Positions 41,187-50,066 of a stretch of DNA of 64,000 nt are shown one piece after another. This DNA comes from Lentzea waywayandensis (GTDB taxonomy: Bacteria; Actinomycetota; Actinomycetes; Mycobacteriales; Pseudonocardiaceae), in the NCBI RefSeq assembly GCF_900115955.1, contig NZ_FOYL01000003.1, forward strand, positions 715,117-779,116. The letters are read 5' to 3'. A program made the position numbers and the translations under genes. Each line of letters begins with the position of its first letter. Position 1 is the first letter of the stretch. Under the pieces are notes generated by a model that was given only the letters and a program-made list of their open reading frames with translations, ran no database searches and was not told the origin of the DNA.

Positions 41187-43403
41187 GTGAAAGTCGTGGA
41201 CGCACTGGATCCCATTGAGTCGGTCAACACCTTCATCGGCACAAAGGACGAGGGCAACACGTTCCCCGGTGCGTCCATGCCGTTCGGCAAGGCGCACTCC
41301 AGCCCGATCGGCTCCCACTACGCCGGCTACCGCTACGACGACCAGCAGATCCGGGGCTTCGGGCACTTCTTCCTGTCCGGCGCCGGCTGCTGGGAACAGG
41401 GCGGCCTGGTCCCGATCCTCCCGGTCACCCAGCTGCCGCAGAACTTCGACCACAAGCGGTACGCCAGCGGCTACACGCACGACGGCGAGATCGGCAAGCC
41501 CGGCTACTACAAGGTCAAGCTGGACCGCGACATCACCGTCGAGTGCACGGCGACCACGCGCGCGGGCGTCGAGCGGTACACGTTCCCCGGTGGCGTCAAG
41601 GGCACGCTGCTCGTCAACGTGGGGCAGGCCAACGACAAGGAACCGGTGAGCGCCAGTTCCGTGAGGATCGTCGGCGACCGCACGATCGTCGGAACCGTGG
41701 AGACGCAGGCGTTCTGCGGTGGCCGTCCGTACCTCACGCACTTCACCACCAGGTTCGACCGCCCGTTCACGCAGTTCGGCACGTGGGGTCCGACAGGATC
41801 CAAGCCGGGCCAACGGGATTCCGCCGGTGGCGCCGGACTGCGGGGCGCCTGGGTGACGTTCGACCCCGGCCCGGTCACGGCCACCACCGCACTGTCCCAA
41901 GTGGACGAACAGGGGGCGGCGAACAACCTGGAGACCGAGACCGGCGGCAAGACGTTCGACGACGTTCGCAACGAGGCGCAGGAAGCCTGGCGCGCGGAGC
42001 TCGGGTGCGTCGAGATCGAGACCGAGGACTGGGACGAGCGCGCGGTCTTCTACACCGCGCTCTACCACGTGCTGCTCCAGCCGCTGACCGGCAGCGACGC
42101 GGACGGCAGGTACCGGGGCTTCGACAACCAGATCCACCAGGCCGATGGCTGGACCTACTACGAGTACTACTCGCTGTGGGACACCTACCGCGCGCACAAC
42201 CAGCTCCTGGCGCTGCTCCGCACGAAACGCTCCCAGGACATCGCGCGGAGCATCCTGGCCATTCACGAACAGGGCGGTTGGCTCCCGCGCTGGGCGTACG
42301 CGAACCAGGAGACGAACTGCATGACCGGCGACCCGGTCACGCCGTTCCTGGTCGACCTCTGGCGCTTCGGCCACCTCAAGGGCTTCGAAGAGCAGGCGTA
42401 CCAGGCACTTCTCCGCAACGCCGACGGCGTCCCGCCGCAGAGCTCCCGTTTCCAGGGCAGGTCCGGCAACCCGAACTACCTCGCGAACGGATTCGTCCAG
42501 TACGACAAGCGCTTCCCGAAGAAGGGCCAGGACACCGACCCGCACCACGGCGCGTCGGCGACCCTGGAGTACGCGCTGGCCGACGCCACGCTCGCGATCA
42601 TGGCCGCGGAACTGGGCCACGCGGAAGACGCGGAACGACTCCGCAAGCGAGGCCTCAACCACCGCACCCTCTGGGACAACAGCGTCACGGACCGGGGCTT
42701 CACCGGGTTCCCACGGCCGAAGCTCCAGGGCGGCGCGTGGCTCACCCCGTTCACGCCGCAGGGCCCGGAAGGGTTCCACGAGGGCACGGCGTGGCAGTAC
42801 CAGTGGCTCTGCCAGCACGACATACCCGGGTTGATCACGGCGCTCGGCGGCAAGGCGGCGGCCGAGGCGCGGCTGGACGACTTCTTCGCGTACCCCGACC
42901 TCCTGAAAGACCCAGCGAAGACCGTCCGCGAGAAGTGGGTCGTGGGGCCGTACGACTACTACAACCAGTTCAGGTACAACCCGAACAACGAGCCCGACCT
43001 GCACGCGCCGTGGATGTACGCGCTCATCGGCAAGCCGGAGAAGACGTCGGTGGTCGTGCGAGCCGCGCAGACGTTGTTCGTCAACGGGCCGGCAGGCGTC
43101 ACGGGCAACGACGACCTCGGCACGATGTCGGCCTGGTACGTGTTCAGCGCGCTCGGGATGTATCCGGCCGTGCCCGGAACCGGCGAGTTCGTGCCACACG
43201 CTCCCAAGTTCACGAAAGCCGTGATCCATCTGGAGAACGGCAAGGACATCGTGATCAGGGCGGAGGCGGCCGACATCACGAAGACGCAGGTGGTGCAGCG
43301 AATCCGCAGCGGCTGGCGCTCCAGGACGAAGGATCGGATCGAGCTCGCGGAGCTGCGTTCGGGTACCACGCTGGAGGTCGACCTTCACACACTTTCCAAT
43401 TGA
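41187..43403 (+). CDS. GH92 alpha-mannosidase, cytoplasmic
   Basis: A 738-residue glycoside hydrolase family 92 enzyme, which removes terminal alpha-linked mannose by a calcium-assisted inverting mechanism. The N-terminal beta domain (VNTFIGTKDEGNTFPGASMPFGK) and the (alpha/alpha)6 barrel are complete. Hallmarks include GFHEGTAWQYQW (general acid region), NEPDLHAPWMY and GNDDLGTMSAWYVFSALGMYP (base aspartates). Unlike most GH92 enzymes it has no signal peptide, so it probably trims imported manno-oligosaccharides or glycosides. GTG at 41187, or GTG 41196. It fits functionally with ManA and the sugar transporter nearby. Confidence 0.93.
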   Translation: MKVVDALDPIESVNTFIGTKDEGNTFPGASMPFGKAHSSPIGSHYAGYRYDDQQIRGFGHFFLSGAGCWEQGGLVPILPVTQLPQNFDHKRYASGYTHDGEIGKPGYYKVKLDRDITVECTATTRAGVERYTFPGGVKGTLLVNVGQANDKEPVSASSVRIVGDRTIVGTVETQAFCGGRPYLTHFTTRFDRPFTQFGTWGPTGSKPGQRDSAGGAGLRGAWVTFDPGPVTATTALSQVDEQGAANNLETETGGKTFDDVRNEAQEAWRAELGCVEIETEDWDERAVFYTALYHVLLQPLTGSDADGRYRGFDNQIHQADGWTYYEYYSLWDTYRAHNQLLALLRTKRSQDIARSILAIHEQGGWLPRWAYANQETNCMTGDPVTPFLVDLWRFGHLKGFEEQAYQALLRNADGVPPQSSRFQGRSGNPNYLANGFVQYDKRFPKKGQDTDPHHGASATLEYALADATLAIMAAELGHAEDAERLRKRGLNHRTLWDNSVTDRGFTGFPRPKLQGGAWLTPFTPQGPEGFHEGTAWQYQWLCQHDIPGLITALGGKAAAEARLDDFFAYPDLLKDPAKTVREKWVVGPYDYYNQFRYNPNNEPDLHAPWMYALIGKPEKTSVVVRAAQTLFVNGPAGVTGNDDLGTMSAWYVFSALGMYPAVPGTGEFVPHAPKFTKAVIHLENGKDIVIRAEAADITKTQVVQRIRSGWRSRTKDRIELAELRSGTTLEVDLHTLSN

Positions 43404-43408
43404 GACGT
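43395..43408. promoter_or_regulatory. 14-bp box TCCAAyTGAGACGT, copy 1
   Basis: TCCAATTGAGACGT lies 24 bases upstream of the LuxR regulator start and overlaps the GH92 stop codon. A copy differing at one base (45683-45696) follows the regulator gene and precedes the next gene. Possibly a binding site for this regulator. Confidence 0.35.
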
Positions 43409-43431
43409 CAGAACGGTCGTAGTCTCGTGCG

Positions 43432-45678
43432 ATGGGCATCTGCGCGAGCTGTGGCACGGGCTTCGCGCCCCTGCCCTCGCGGGCGCGGTACTGCTCGAAC
43501 GCCTGCCGTCAGCGTGCCTATCGTCAGCGTTCCGCCGGAACGTCCACTGTGGTCGCGGAGCTGCCCCGCTACGACGACGCGTTCGTCGGCAGGGAGAGCG
43601 AGCTCGCGGAGCTGCTTTCGTTGCTGCGCAAGCACAGGATGCTCACGCTCGTCGGGCCGGCCGGGGCCGGCAAGACGCGGCTCGCGGCCGAGCTCGCCGG
43701 ACGTGCCAGACGCACCGAGGTCCGCACCGTCGAGCTGGGCAGGCTGAGCCGGCCGGAGCAGGTGGTGCAGGCCGTCGCGGAAGCCGTTGGGGTGTACCAG
43801 CACGCGGGTGTCGCGCTGCGGACCACGTTGCTCCAGGAGCTGACCAATCGTCGAATCTTGCTGCTTGTCGACAACTGCGAGCATCTCGTCGAAGAATGCT
43901 GTGCCGTCGTGGACGCGCTCCTGTCGCGGTGCCCGAACGTGCAGATTCTCGCGACCAGCCGGGAAGCACTGAGATCCATCGGCGAGGTCGTCTATCCGCT
44001 GCACGGCATGGAGAGCGACGCGGCGAAGTTGTTCGCCGAACGCGCTGGAACCAGTGGTGACGAGGCCGCGATCGCGGCGATCTGCGCGCGGCTGGACGGC
44101 CTGCCGTTGGCCGTGGAACTGGCCGCGAAGCTCTCCAGGTCCGTGCCTCTGTCCGAGCTCGCGGACCGCCTCGACCACCGGCTCGACCTGCTCAGCGACG
44201 CCGGGGAGCAGGCACGGCACCAGAGCCTGCGCGCCGCCATCGCGTGGAGCCACGACCTGCTGACCACACCCGAGAAGGAGCTGTTCCGGCGGCTCGCCCT
44301 GCTGCCGGGCGGGTTCGGGCTGGAGATCGCCCAGGTCGTGCACGGCGGCGCGGTGATCGGCCTGCTCACGGCGTTGCAGGCGAAGTCGTTGGTGGCACGG
44401 GAGAACGACGGCCGGTTCCGGATGCTCGAATCGGTCCGCCTCTACGCCCAGGAGCGCCTCGAAGAGCACGGTGAGCGCGAGGTGACGGCCGAACGGATCA
44501 TCGCCTGGCTGTGCGAGAAGGGCGAACCCGCCGTCTCGTCGTCGATCCTCACGCCGGAGCAGGTGAAGGCGCAGCACCAGGAGTACGACAACGTGACGTA
44601 CGCGTTCGCCCATCTGGTGGCATCGCGGGACGACCGGCGGCTGATGCTCGCCACGATGCTGCTCAGGGTGTGCTTCGACCGCGGCTACTTCGCCGAGGCC
44701 GGCGCGGTGCTGATGCAGGTGCTGGACCGGTCGCCCGCCGACGCCCGCTACCGCATCCTCGCGTTGGAATACGCGTCTTTGCTGGCGGGCCACGAGCAAC
44801 GGCACGACGAGGCGGTGAAGTACGCCATCGAGGCGGTCGAGACCGCCGAGGCAGGCGGGCAGGACCTGATCATGTGCCGCCTCTTCCGGACGTTAGCGAG
44901 CGCTTACGACGGCATGGGCGACGTGGTGAACACCGCGTGGGCGTTGCGCCAATCGATCCAGCACGGCGTGCGCAACGGCAACGACGTGAGTGTCGCTGTG
45001 TCCAGCCAGAACCTCGGCTGGCGGCTGCTCGTCCAGGGTGACGTGGACGCCGCCGCCGTCCTGATCGAGGGCGCGTTGCCGGTGCTCAGACTCCATGCAC
45101 GGCAGGACGTCGTGGCCGTCGCCGTGCACACGTCGGGCTGCATCGCGTTGGAACGAGGGGACTTGGCGGCGGCCGGCGCCCGGTTCGCCGAGAGCGCGCG
45201 CATGACGGCGACCACACCCCGGGCGGTGCTGGAGTCGGTCGAGGGCCGCGGCCTGGTAGCGATGCTGTCCGGACGCCACGAGCTCGGCGTGCGGCTTCTG
45301 GCCGCCTGTCAGCAGATGCGCGCGGCGTGGGTCGTTCCGTCCGAAACGTGGTGGCGGCGGAAGATGGGCGCCGCACTGGACCTCGCACGGGAATCCCTGT
45401 CTCCAGCGGCTTTTCAGCGGGCGCTCGGTGCGGGCCGGGCGATGGACGTGCGGCACGCCCTGGAAACCGCGCTGGACAAGGAGATCGTGCAGGACCCGGT
45501 GCTCAGCGACCGGCAGCGCATGGTCGTCGAACTGGTGGCGCGGGGCCTGACGAACGCGCAGGTCGCGGCCAAGCTCGGCATCTCGCACCGCACCGTGGAA
45601 TCCCACGTGCACAACGTGAAAACCGTGCTGAATCTTTCGTCTCGCGCGCAGCTCTCGGCCTGGGCCCAGTCGCGCTGA
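43432..45678 (+). CDS. LuxR family regulator with zinc finger, NB-ARC-like ATPase and TPR
   Basis: A 748-residue regulator. Residues 1-35 hold a C4 zinc finger (C4, C7, C21, C25) in a YCSNACRQRAYRQR context. An NTPase follows with Walker A GPAGAGKTR (about 75-83) and Walker B-like ILLLVDNCEH. A long TPR-like helical region (about 340-660) leads to a C-terminal LuxR helix-turn-helix (LSDRQRMVVELVARGLTNAQVAAKLGISHRTVESHVHNV). Such regulators sense signals through the ATPase/TPR part. Codon 488 (44893-44895) is TTA, so expression may depend on the bldA tRNA. A related 14-bp box flanks it on both sides. Confidence 0.92.
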   Translation: MGICASCGTGFAPLPSRARYCSNACRQRAYRQRSAGTSTVVAELPRYDDAFVGRESELAELLSLLRKHRMLTLVGPAGAGKTRLAAELAGRARRTEVRTVELGRLSRPEQVVQAVAEAVGVYQHAGVALRTTLLQELTNRRILLLVDNCEHLVEECCAVVDALLSRCPNVQILATSREALRSIGEVVYPLHGMESDAAKLFAERAGTSGDEAAIAAICARLDGLPLAVELAAKLSRSVPLSELADRLDHRLDLLSDAGEQARHQSLRAAIAWSHDLLTTPEKELFRRLALLPGGFGLEIAQVVHGGAVIGLLTALQAKSLVARENDGRFRMLESVRLYAQERLEEHGEREVTAERIIAWLCEKGEPAVSSSILTPEQVKAQHQEYDNVTYAFAHLVASRDDRRLMLATMLLRVCFDRGYFAEAGAVLMQVLDRSPADARYRILALEYASLLAGHEQRHDEAVKYAIEAVETAEAGGQDLIMCRLFRTLASAYDGMGDVVNTAWALRQSIQHGVRNGNDVSVAVSSQNLGWRLLVQGDVDAAAVLIEGALPVLRLHARQDVVAVAVHTSGCIALERGDLAAAGARFAESARMTATTPRAVLESVEGRGLVAMLSGRHELGVRLLAACQQMRAAWVVPSETWWRRKMGAALDLARESLSPAAFQRALGAGRAMDVRHALETALDKEIVQDPVLSDRQRMVVELVARGLTNAQVAAKLGISHRTVESHVHNVKTVLNLSSRAQLSAWAQSR

Positions 45679-45682
45679 CGCG

Positions 45683-45696
45683 TCCAACTGAGACGT
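45683..45696. promoter_or_regulatory. 14-bp box TCCAAyTGAGACGT, copy 2
   Basis: TCCAACTGAGACGT, one mismatch from the copy at 43395. It lies 77 bases before the unknown gene at 45774 and just after the LuxR regulator stop, so both genes are preceded by the same box. Confidence 0.35.
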
Positions 45697-45773
45697 AACG
45701 CTGCGGTTCATCCGGATGACTTCCCGCCCCCTGCCGTTCATTGTGAGTACAACGACGGAAGGGGAGGGGTGAC

Positions 45774-46568
45774 GTGGAACCGTTCCGCCTGCTGCACCCC
45801 GACCTCGTGCCCCAGCAGCGCGAGTCGTTGCAGCACGCCGCGTCCACGCTCGTCCAGATGGGGCTGGACGACACGGTGCTCTCCGCGTCGCCCGTGCACC
45901 AGCGGCTCGCGCGCGTGGTGCTGGCCAGCAGCGGCGTCATCGAGTGGACGCCCGGCTACTGGGTCCAGGACAACGCCCTCGACGAGCGCTTCGGCGTCGT
46001 CCGGGTCGGCGGCGACCGCGGCGGGATCTTCCTCTCGGGCGTCCTGATCGCCTACCTCGACGTGCTGGAGAACGCGGCCAGGATGGGCACCTCGATCACC
46101 GAGGACTCCTGGCGCACCCTGCTCTGGGCCCCGACCGCGCTCTTCGACCACGTGCTGCGCCGCCCCCAGGTCGGCATGACCGTCGTGACGCCCGGCTGCG
46201 GCGCCGAGGACCTGCCGTTCGAACGCACCCAGGCCGGGCAGCGCCTCTACCTCGCGCTGATGCAGGCCGTCCGGTTCGCCGTCAGCGGCGTCCTGCGTGC
46301 CCAGGACGACCGCACGCTCGTCGAGGATTGCGTGACGCTCGCGACCGCGTGCCTGCGTGCCGCTGCGGTGGCGCTGGCGTTCGCCTGCGACGTCCCCGGC
46401 GACCCGGCGCTGCCGGCCGTGGAGACCGCTGAGCACCGCTACCTGTGGCAGGTGATCAGCGAGGTCCGCGCGGCCGTTCCGAGGGCCCGATTCGAGCAGT
46501 TCGCGGCCGCTCTCCGCAGGTTGAACGACGTGTACACCGCCTGCCCGTTGCTGGTTGCAGGCGGCTGA
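45774..46568 (+). CDS. Unrecognised alpha-helical protein
   Basis: A 264-residue soluble protein that appears all-helical, with many Ala/Leu-rich amphipathic segments (LIAYLDVLENAARMG, LYLALMQAVRFAVSGVL, LATACLRAAAVALAFA) and a short strand-like part near residues 60-85. No signal peptide, cofactor motif or known family is apparent. GTG 45774 follows GGAAGGGGAGGGG. It follows the LuxR regulator and precedes an exporter operon, so it may be controlled by that regulator. Confidence 0.7.
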   Translation: MEPFRLLHPDLVPQQRESLQHAASTLVQMGLDDTVLSASPVHQRLARVVLASSGVIEWTPGYWVQDNALDERFGVVRVGGDRGGIFLSGVLIAYLDVLENAARMGTSITEDSWRTLLWAPTALFDHVLRRPQVGMTVVTPGCGAEDLPFERTQAGQRLYLALMQAVRFAVSGVLRAQDDRTLVEDCVTLATACLRAAAVALAFACDVPGDPALPAVETAEHRYLWQVISEVRAAVPRARFEQFAAALRRLNDVYTACPLLVAGG

Positions 46569-46646
46569 CCTCGTTCGTCTCGACTTGGCTTCGACTTTCG
46601 TCTTTCCGCCACGCGAACCAGCAGGTGCTGACCTACCGTCTCGTCC

Positions 46647-47558
46647 ATGACGGAGGAACGGTCGGCGGTCGTGGTGCGGGACATCCGCAAGAGCTACGGC
46701 GAGCTGAAGGCGGTGGACGGGGTCTCGTTCACCGTGGCCGAAGGCGAGTTCTTCGGCATCCTGGGGCCCAACGGCGCCGGGAAGACCACCACGCTGGAGA
46801 TCGTCGAGGGGCTGCGCAAGCCCGACAGCGGTGAGGTGCGGCTGCTCGGCGAGAGCCCGTGGCCACGCAACGTGAAGTTGTTGCCGCGCATCGGTGTTCA
46901 GCTCCAGGCGACGTCGTTCTTCGACAAGCTGACGGCCAAGGAGCAGCTGCAGACGTTCGGCTCGCTCTACGGCGTGAGTCACGGCACGGCCGCGGACATG
47001 CTGGAGCTGGTCGGCCTCGCGGACAAGGCGAACGAGCAGGAGAACAAACTCTCCGGAGGTCAGCGCCAACGGCTCTCGATCGCGTGCGCGCTGGTGCACG
47101 ACCCGGACATCGTGTTCCTCGACGAACCGACCGCGGCGCTCGACCCGCAGGCCCGCCGCAACCTCTGGGACGTGCTGCGCGCCATCCAGGAACGCGGCAA
47201 GACCATCGTCTACACCACGCACTACCTGGACGAGGCCGAGATCCTCTGCGACCGCGTGGCCATCATGGACACCGGCAGGATCCTCGCGCTCGACCCGCCG
47301 GCCGTGCTGGTGCGCGGTCTCGACGCGCCGACCCACGTGACGCTCCAGAAGGGCGTTCTGTCCGTTGTGGACGCTTCCGCTCTCGAAGGTGTCGACGAGG
47401 CGCACGAGGACGAGGTGTCGCTGACGCTCTCCACGCGCCGCCCGGCTCCCGTGCTGTCGGCGCTGGCCGAACGCGGCGCGCTCGACGGCCTTCAGGTCCG
47501 CACGGCCACCCTCGAAGATGTTTTCCTCAACCTGACCGGTCGGGAGTACCGCGCGTGA
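46647..47558 (+). CDS. ABC exporter ATPase (DrrA/Ycf-type, multidrug)
   Basis: A 303-residue ABC ATPase of the DrrA/CcmA group. Walker A is GPNGAGKTT (about residues 41-49), the signature LSGGQRQRLSIAC, Walker B DIVFLDEPTAALDP and the switch histidine is in TTHYLDEAE. The C-terminal extension (residues 225-303, ending LEDVFLNLTGREYRA) is typical of drug or lipid exporters. Translation is coupled to the permease (GTGA overlap at 47555). Substrate unknown; the distance from any biosynthetic cluster gives no hint. Confidence 0.92.
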   Translation: MTEERSAVVVRDIRKSYGELKAVDGVSFTVAEGEFFGILGPNGAGKTTTLEIVEGLRKPDSGEVRLLGESPWPRNVKLLPRIGVQLQATSFFDKLTAKEQLQTFGSLYGVSHGTAADMLELVGLADKANEQENKLSGGQRQRLSIACALVHDPDIVFLDEPTAALDPQARRNLWDVLRAIQERGKTIVYTTHYLDEAEILCDRVAIMDTGRILALDPPAVLVRGLDAPTHVTLQKGVLSVVDASALEGVDEAHEDEVSLTLSTRRPAPVLSALAERGALDGLQVRTATLEDVFLNLTGREYRA

Positions 47559-48598
47559 ACGCGTTCAAGACGCTCTCGGTGGCGATGCTCAAGGGATTCC
47601 TGCGGGACAAGGTGACGTTGTTCTTCACCTTCTTGTTCCCGTTGATGTTCCTCGTCATCTTCGGCCTGATCCTGCGCGACGTCGGTGCGGACAAGACGCG
47701 GATCGCGGTGGTCGGCGACGGCCCGATCGTGTCCGCGCTGCGCGACAGCGGTGCGCTGGAACTGGAGCCGTACAACGACGAGAGCTCCGCCGTGCAGAAG
47801 GTGAAGGACGGCGACCTGCCCGCCGCGCTGATCGTCCGCGGGCAACAGCTCGACGTGCGGTTCGCGCAGAGCGACCAGGTCAAGTCCGCGACCGTGCTCG
47901 GCATCATCAACGGGTTCGTGGACAAGGCGAACCTCGCCGCGACCGGTCAGCCGCCGACCTTCACGTTCGCCGCGGAGAAGGTCGAGGACGCCTCGCTGAA
48001 GCCGATCCAGTACCTGACGCCGGGCATCCTGTCGTGGGGTGTGGCGGTGTCGGCGGTGTTCGGCTCGGCGCTGACCCTCGTGTCGTGGCGCCGCAAGCAG
48101 GTGCTGCGGCGCATCCGGCTGGCACCCGTCTCAACGGGTTCCGTGCTGTCCTCGCGGATCCTGGTCAGCGCCGGCGTCGCGCTGGTGCAGGGCGTGACCT
48201 TCATCGGCATCGCGTCACTGCCGGTGTTCGGGCTGAAGCTCTCCGGGCAGTGGTGGCTGGCGATTCCGTTGCTGCTGCTGGGAACCGTCGCGTTCTTCGC
48301 GCTCGGCATGCTGGTCGGCGCGTTCGCCAAGACCGAGGAAGCGGCGTCGGCGGCCGCGAACATCGTGGTGCTGCCGATGGCGTTCCTGTCCGGCACGTTC
48401 TTTCCCGTCGACCAGGCGCCCGCGTGGCTGCAGACCGTCTCGAAGATCTTCCCGTTGCGGCACATGAACGACGGCATGCTCGACGTGCTGGTGCGGGGCA
48501 AGGGGATCGAGGCTTTGGCGATGCCGGCGGCGATCCTCGTCGGCTTCTCGCTCGTCGTCGGATTCGTGGCCTCCCGCGTCTTCAAATGGGAGGAATAG
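47555..48598 (+). CDS. ABC-2 type exporter permease (DrrB-like)
   Basis: A 347-residue ABC-2 permease. An N-terminal helix (VTLFFTFLFPLMFLVIFGLIL) is followed by an extracytoplasmic part of about 130 residues, then five helices with FGSALTLVSWRRKQVLRRIRLAPVS and FLSGTFFPVDQAPAWLQ, the usual pattern of YhgE/DrrB-type exporters. It pairs with the ATPase upstream. A compact hairpin terminator (48613-48629) follows the stop. Confidence 0.9.
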   Translation: MNAFKTLSVAMLKGFLRDKVTLFFTFLFPLMFLVIFGLILRDVGADKTRIAVVGDGPIVSALRDSGALELEPYNDESSAVQKVKDGDLPAALIVRGQQLDVRFAQSDQVKSATVLGIINGFVDKANLAATGQPPTFTFAAEKVEDASLKPIQYLTPGILSWGVAVSAVFGSALTLVSWRRKQVLRRIRLAPVSTGSVLSSRILVSAGVALVQGVTFIGIASLPVFGLKLSGQWWLAIPLLLLGTVAFFALGMLVGAFAKTEEAASAAANIVVLPMAFLSGTFFPVDQAPAWLQTVSKIFPLRHMNDGMLDVLVRGKGIEALAMPAAILVGFSLVVGFVASRVFKWEE

Positions 48599-48612
48599 AC
48601 AGTGTTGGATTG

Positions 48613-48629
48613 CCGCGCCTCCGGCGCGG
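48613..48629 (+). terminator. Hairpin terminator after exporter operon
   Basis: CCGCGCC (48613-48619) pairs perfectly with GGCGCGG (48623-48629) around a 3-base loop, 14 bases after the permease stop. Confidence 0.65.
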
Positions 48630-48727
48630 CGGAGGGTTCGCCTTCAAGTCGGTCGTCCGGCCGAATCGCTCACGAACCCTCAGGGTGGTTGCCGTGTGCC
48701 GCCGGTCACGGTTCATGATGGGGAACC

Positions 48728-49051
48728 ATGACGTTCTCCAGCGTGGTCGGACGGTTCCGCATCCTCGCCCTGGCCGAGGCCATCTCCTGGGCGGGCCTGC
48801 TGCTCGGGATGTTCTTCAAGTACGTCGTCGTGCAGAACGAGATCGGCGTCAAGGTCTTCGGCCCGATCCACGGCCTGATCTTCGTCGGCTACGTGCTGGT
48901 GACGCTGATGGCCGTCGCGCCGCTGAAGTGGGACGCGCGCACGACGGTCCTCGCGCTGTTCGCGAGCATCCCGCCGTTCGGCACGGTGATCTTCGAGCGC
49001 TGGGCCTCGAAGACCGGCCGCCTCAGCGAACCAGCCGCCGAACAGCTCTGA
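48728..49051 (+). CDS. DUF3817 family membrane protein
   Basis: A 107-residue protein with three hydrophobic helices. The pattern FRILALAEAISWAGLLLGMFFKYV...GPIHGLIFVGYVL is the DUF3817 signature, a family of small membrane proteins of unknown function that are also found at the C-terminus of some transporters. ATG at 48728. Its 3' end overlaps the convergent phosphotransferase gene by 29 bases. Confidence 0.88.
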   Translation: MTFSSVVGRFRILALAEAISWAGLLLGMFFKYVVVQNEIGVKVFGPIHGLIFVGYVLVTLMAVAPLKWDARTTVLALFASIPPFGTVIFERWASKTGRLSEPAAEQL

Positions 49052-50066
49052 GCTCCACCTCGGGGTCGCCGTCGTGGTAGATCCGCTCGGACTCCTCGAT
49101 GTTGTCCAGGAACTCCTGGTACTTCACCGCGTTGTGCAGGTGTGACGCGCGGCGGGCGACGTCGAGCGCTTCGAGCGGACGGCTGTCCGGGCGGTGCGCG
49201 AGCCACGCCTCGCTCCACACCTTCCGGATGTGGTCGTGCAGTTCGGGCCCGGCGTACTCCATGGCCCGGCACGCGTCGAGCGCCGGATGGCCCCACACGG
49301 CGTCGGACCAGTCGATGACCTCGCCGCTGCGGCGCCAGTTGCCGGGGTGGAAGTCGCCGTGCGTCAGCGTGTCCGGCAGCCCGAACGACGGCATCGGCAC
49401 GGTGGTCGGACGCAGCCGCGCCGCGCCGGCCAGCGCGTTCTGCACGGCCACCCAGCGCGGCACGATCAACTCGACCTGCTCCGCCGTGACGGGCCAGCAC
49501 TTGTCGCCCGGCGCGTCGGCGAGCAGGATCCGGTGCGGCGCCGAGGCGATCAGCGTGGGGACCAGCGTCGGGTCGTGCGCGCCGACCATCTCGATCACCG
49601 CGCCCTCGTCGGCGAAGAACGACGGAATGGCCTTCAGCCACACCGGGCCGTTCGCGGTGGGCAGCCGGTGCACGGTCGAGAGGTTCCACGTGCGGACCTG
49701 AACGGACGGGCCGGTGCGTTCGACGTGCGTGTCGGCCCACGCGATCAGCTCGGAAGGGCCGCCCAACCGTGCGTACGGTGCGAGGAACTCCGCGTCCGCC
49801 TCGGGCTCCTGTGCCGGGTGCAGCTTCGTGCGGTCGGGCTCGCCGTACGCCTCGACGTGGTAGGTGACCAGGCCGTCCTGCGGCACGGTGCCGCCCTCGG
49901 CCGAGATCAGCCTGAGCACGTTCGTCCGGACGCCCAGGTGTGCTTCGAGCACCTCGTTGACCGGTTCGACGTGGTACCAGTCGCGGGTGGGCACCGGGAG
50001 CGCGTCCGTCCGGCCCGCGAACCCTCCGGGCGCGCTGACCAGGGCGATGATCTTCCGTGCCGTCAC
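49023..50066 (-). CDS. Phosphotransferase (APH family), copy 2 of tandem pair
   Basis: A 347-residue aminoglycoside-phosphotransferase-fold protein. The catalytic loop [10 protein letters not shown] and the metal motif VIDWSDAVWGHP are intact, so kinase activity on a small hydroxylated substrate is plausible. The N-terminal 110 residues carry a Nudix-like or sensor-like extension (ALVSAPGGFAGRTDALPV). It is closely related throughout to the gene immediately upstream and overlaps it by four bases (GTGA). The substrate is unknown; resistance or metabolite phosphorylation are both possible. Confidence 0.85.
   Translation of the reverse strand: MTARKIIALVSAPGGFAGRTDALPVPTRDWYHVEPVNEVLEAHLGVRTNVLRLISAEGGTVPQDGLVTYHVEAYGEPDRTKLHPAQEPEADAEFLAPYARLGGPSELIAWADTHVERTGPSVQVRTWNLSTVHRLPTANGPVWLKAIPSFFADEGAVIEMVGAHDPTLVPTLIASAPHRILLADAPGDKCWPVTAEQVELIVPRWVAVQNALAGAARLRPTTVPMPSFGLPDTLTHGDFHPGNWRRSGEVIDWSDAVWGHPALDACRAMEYAGPELHDHIRKVWSEAWLAHRPDSRPLEALDVARRASHLHNAVKYQEFLDNIEESERIYHDGDPEVELRAVRRLVR

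Noticed and set aside
40989-43457. An 822-codon minus-strand frame opposite GH92
   Set aside because: Mirror frame of a high-GC3 gene with no recognisable domain; GH92 on the plus strand is complete and conserved.
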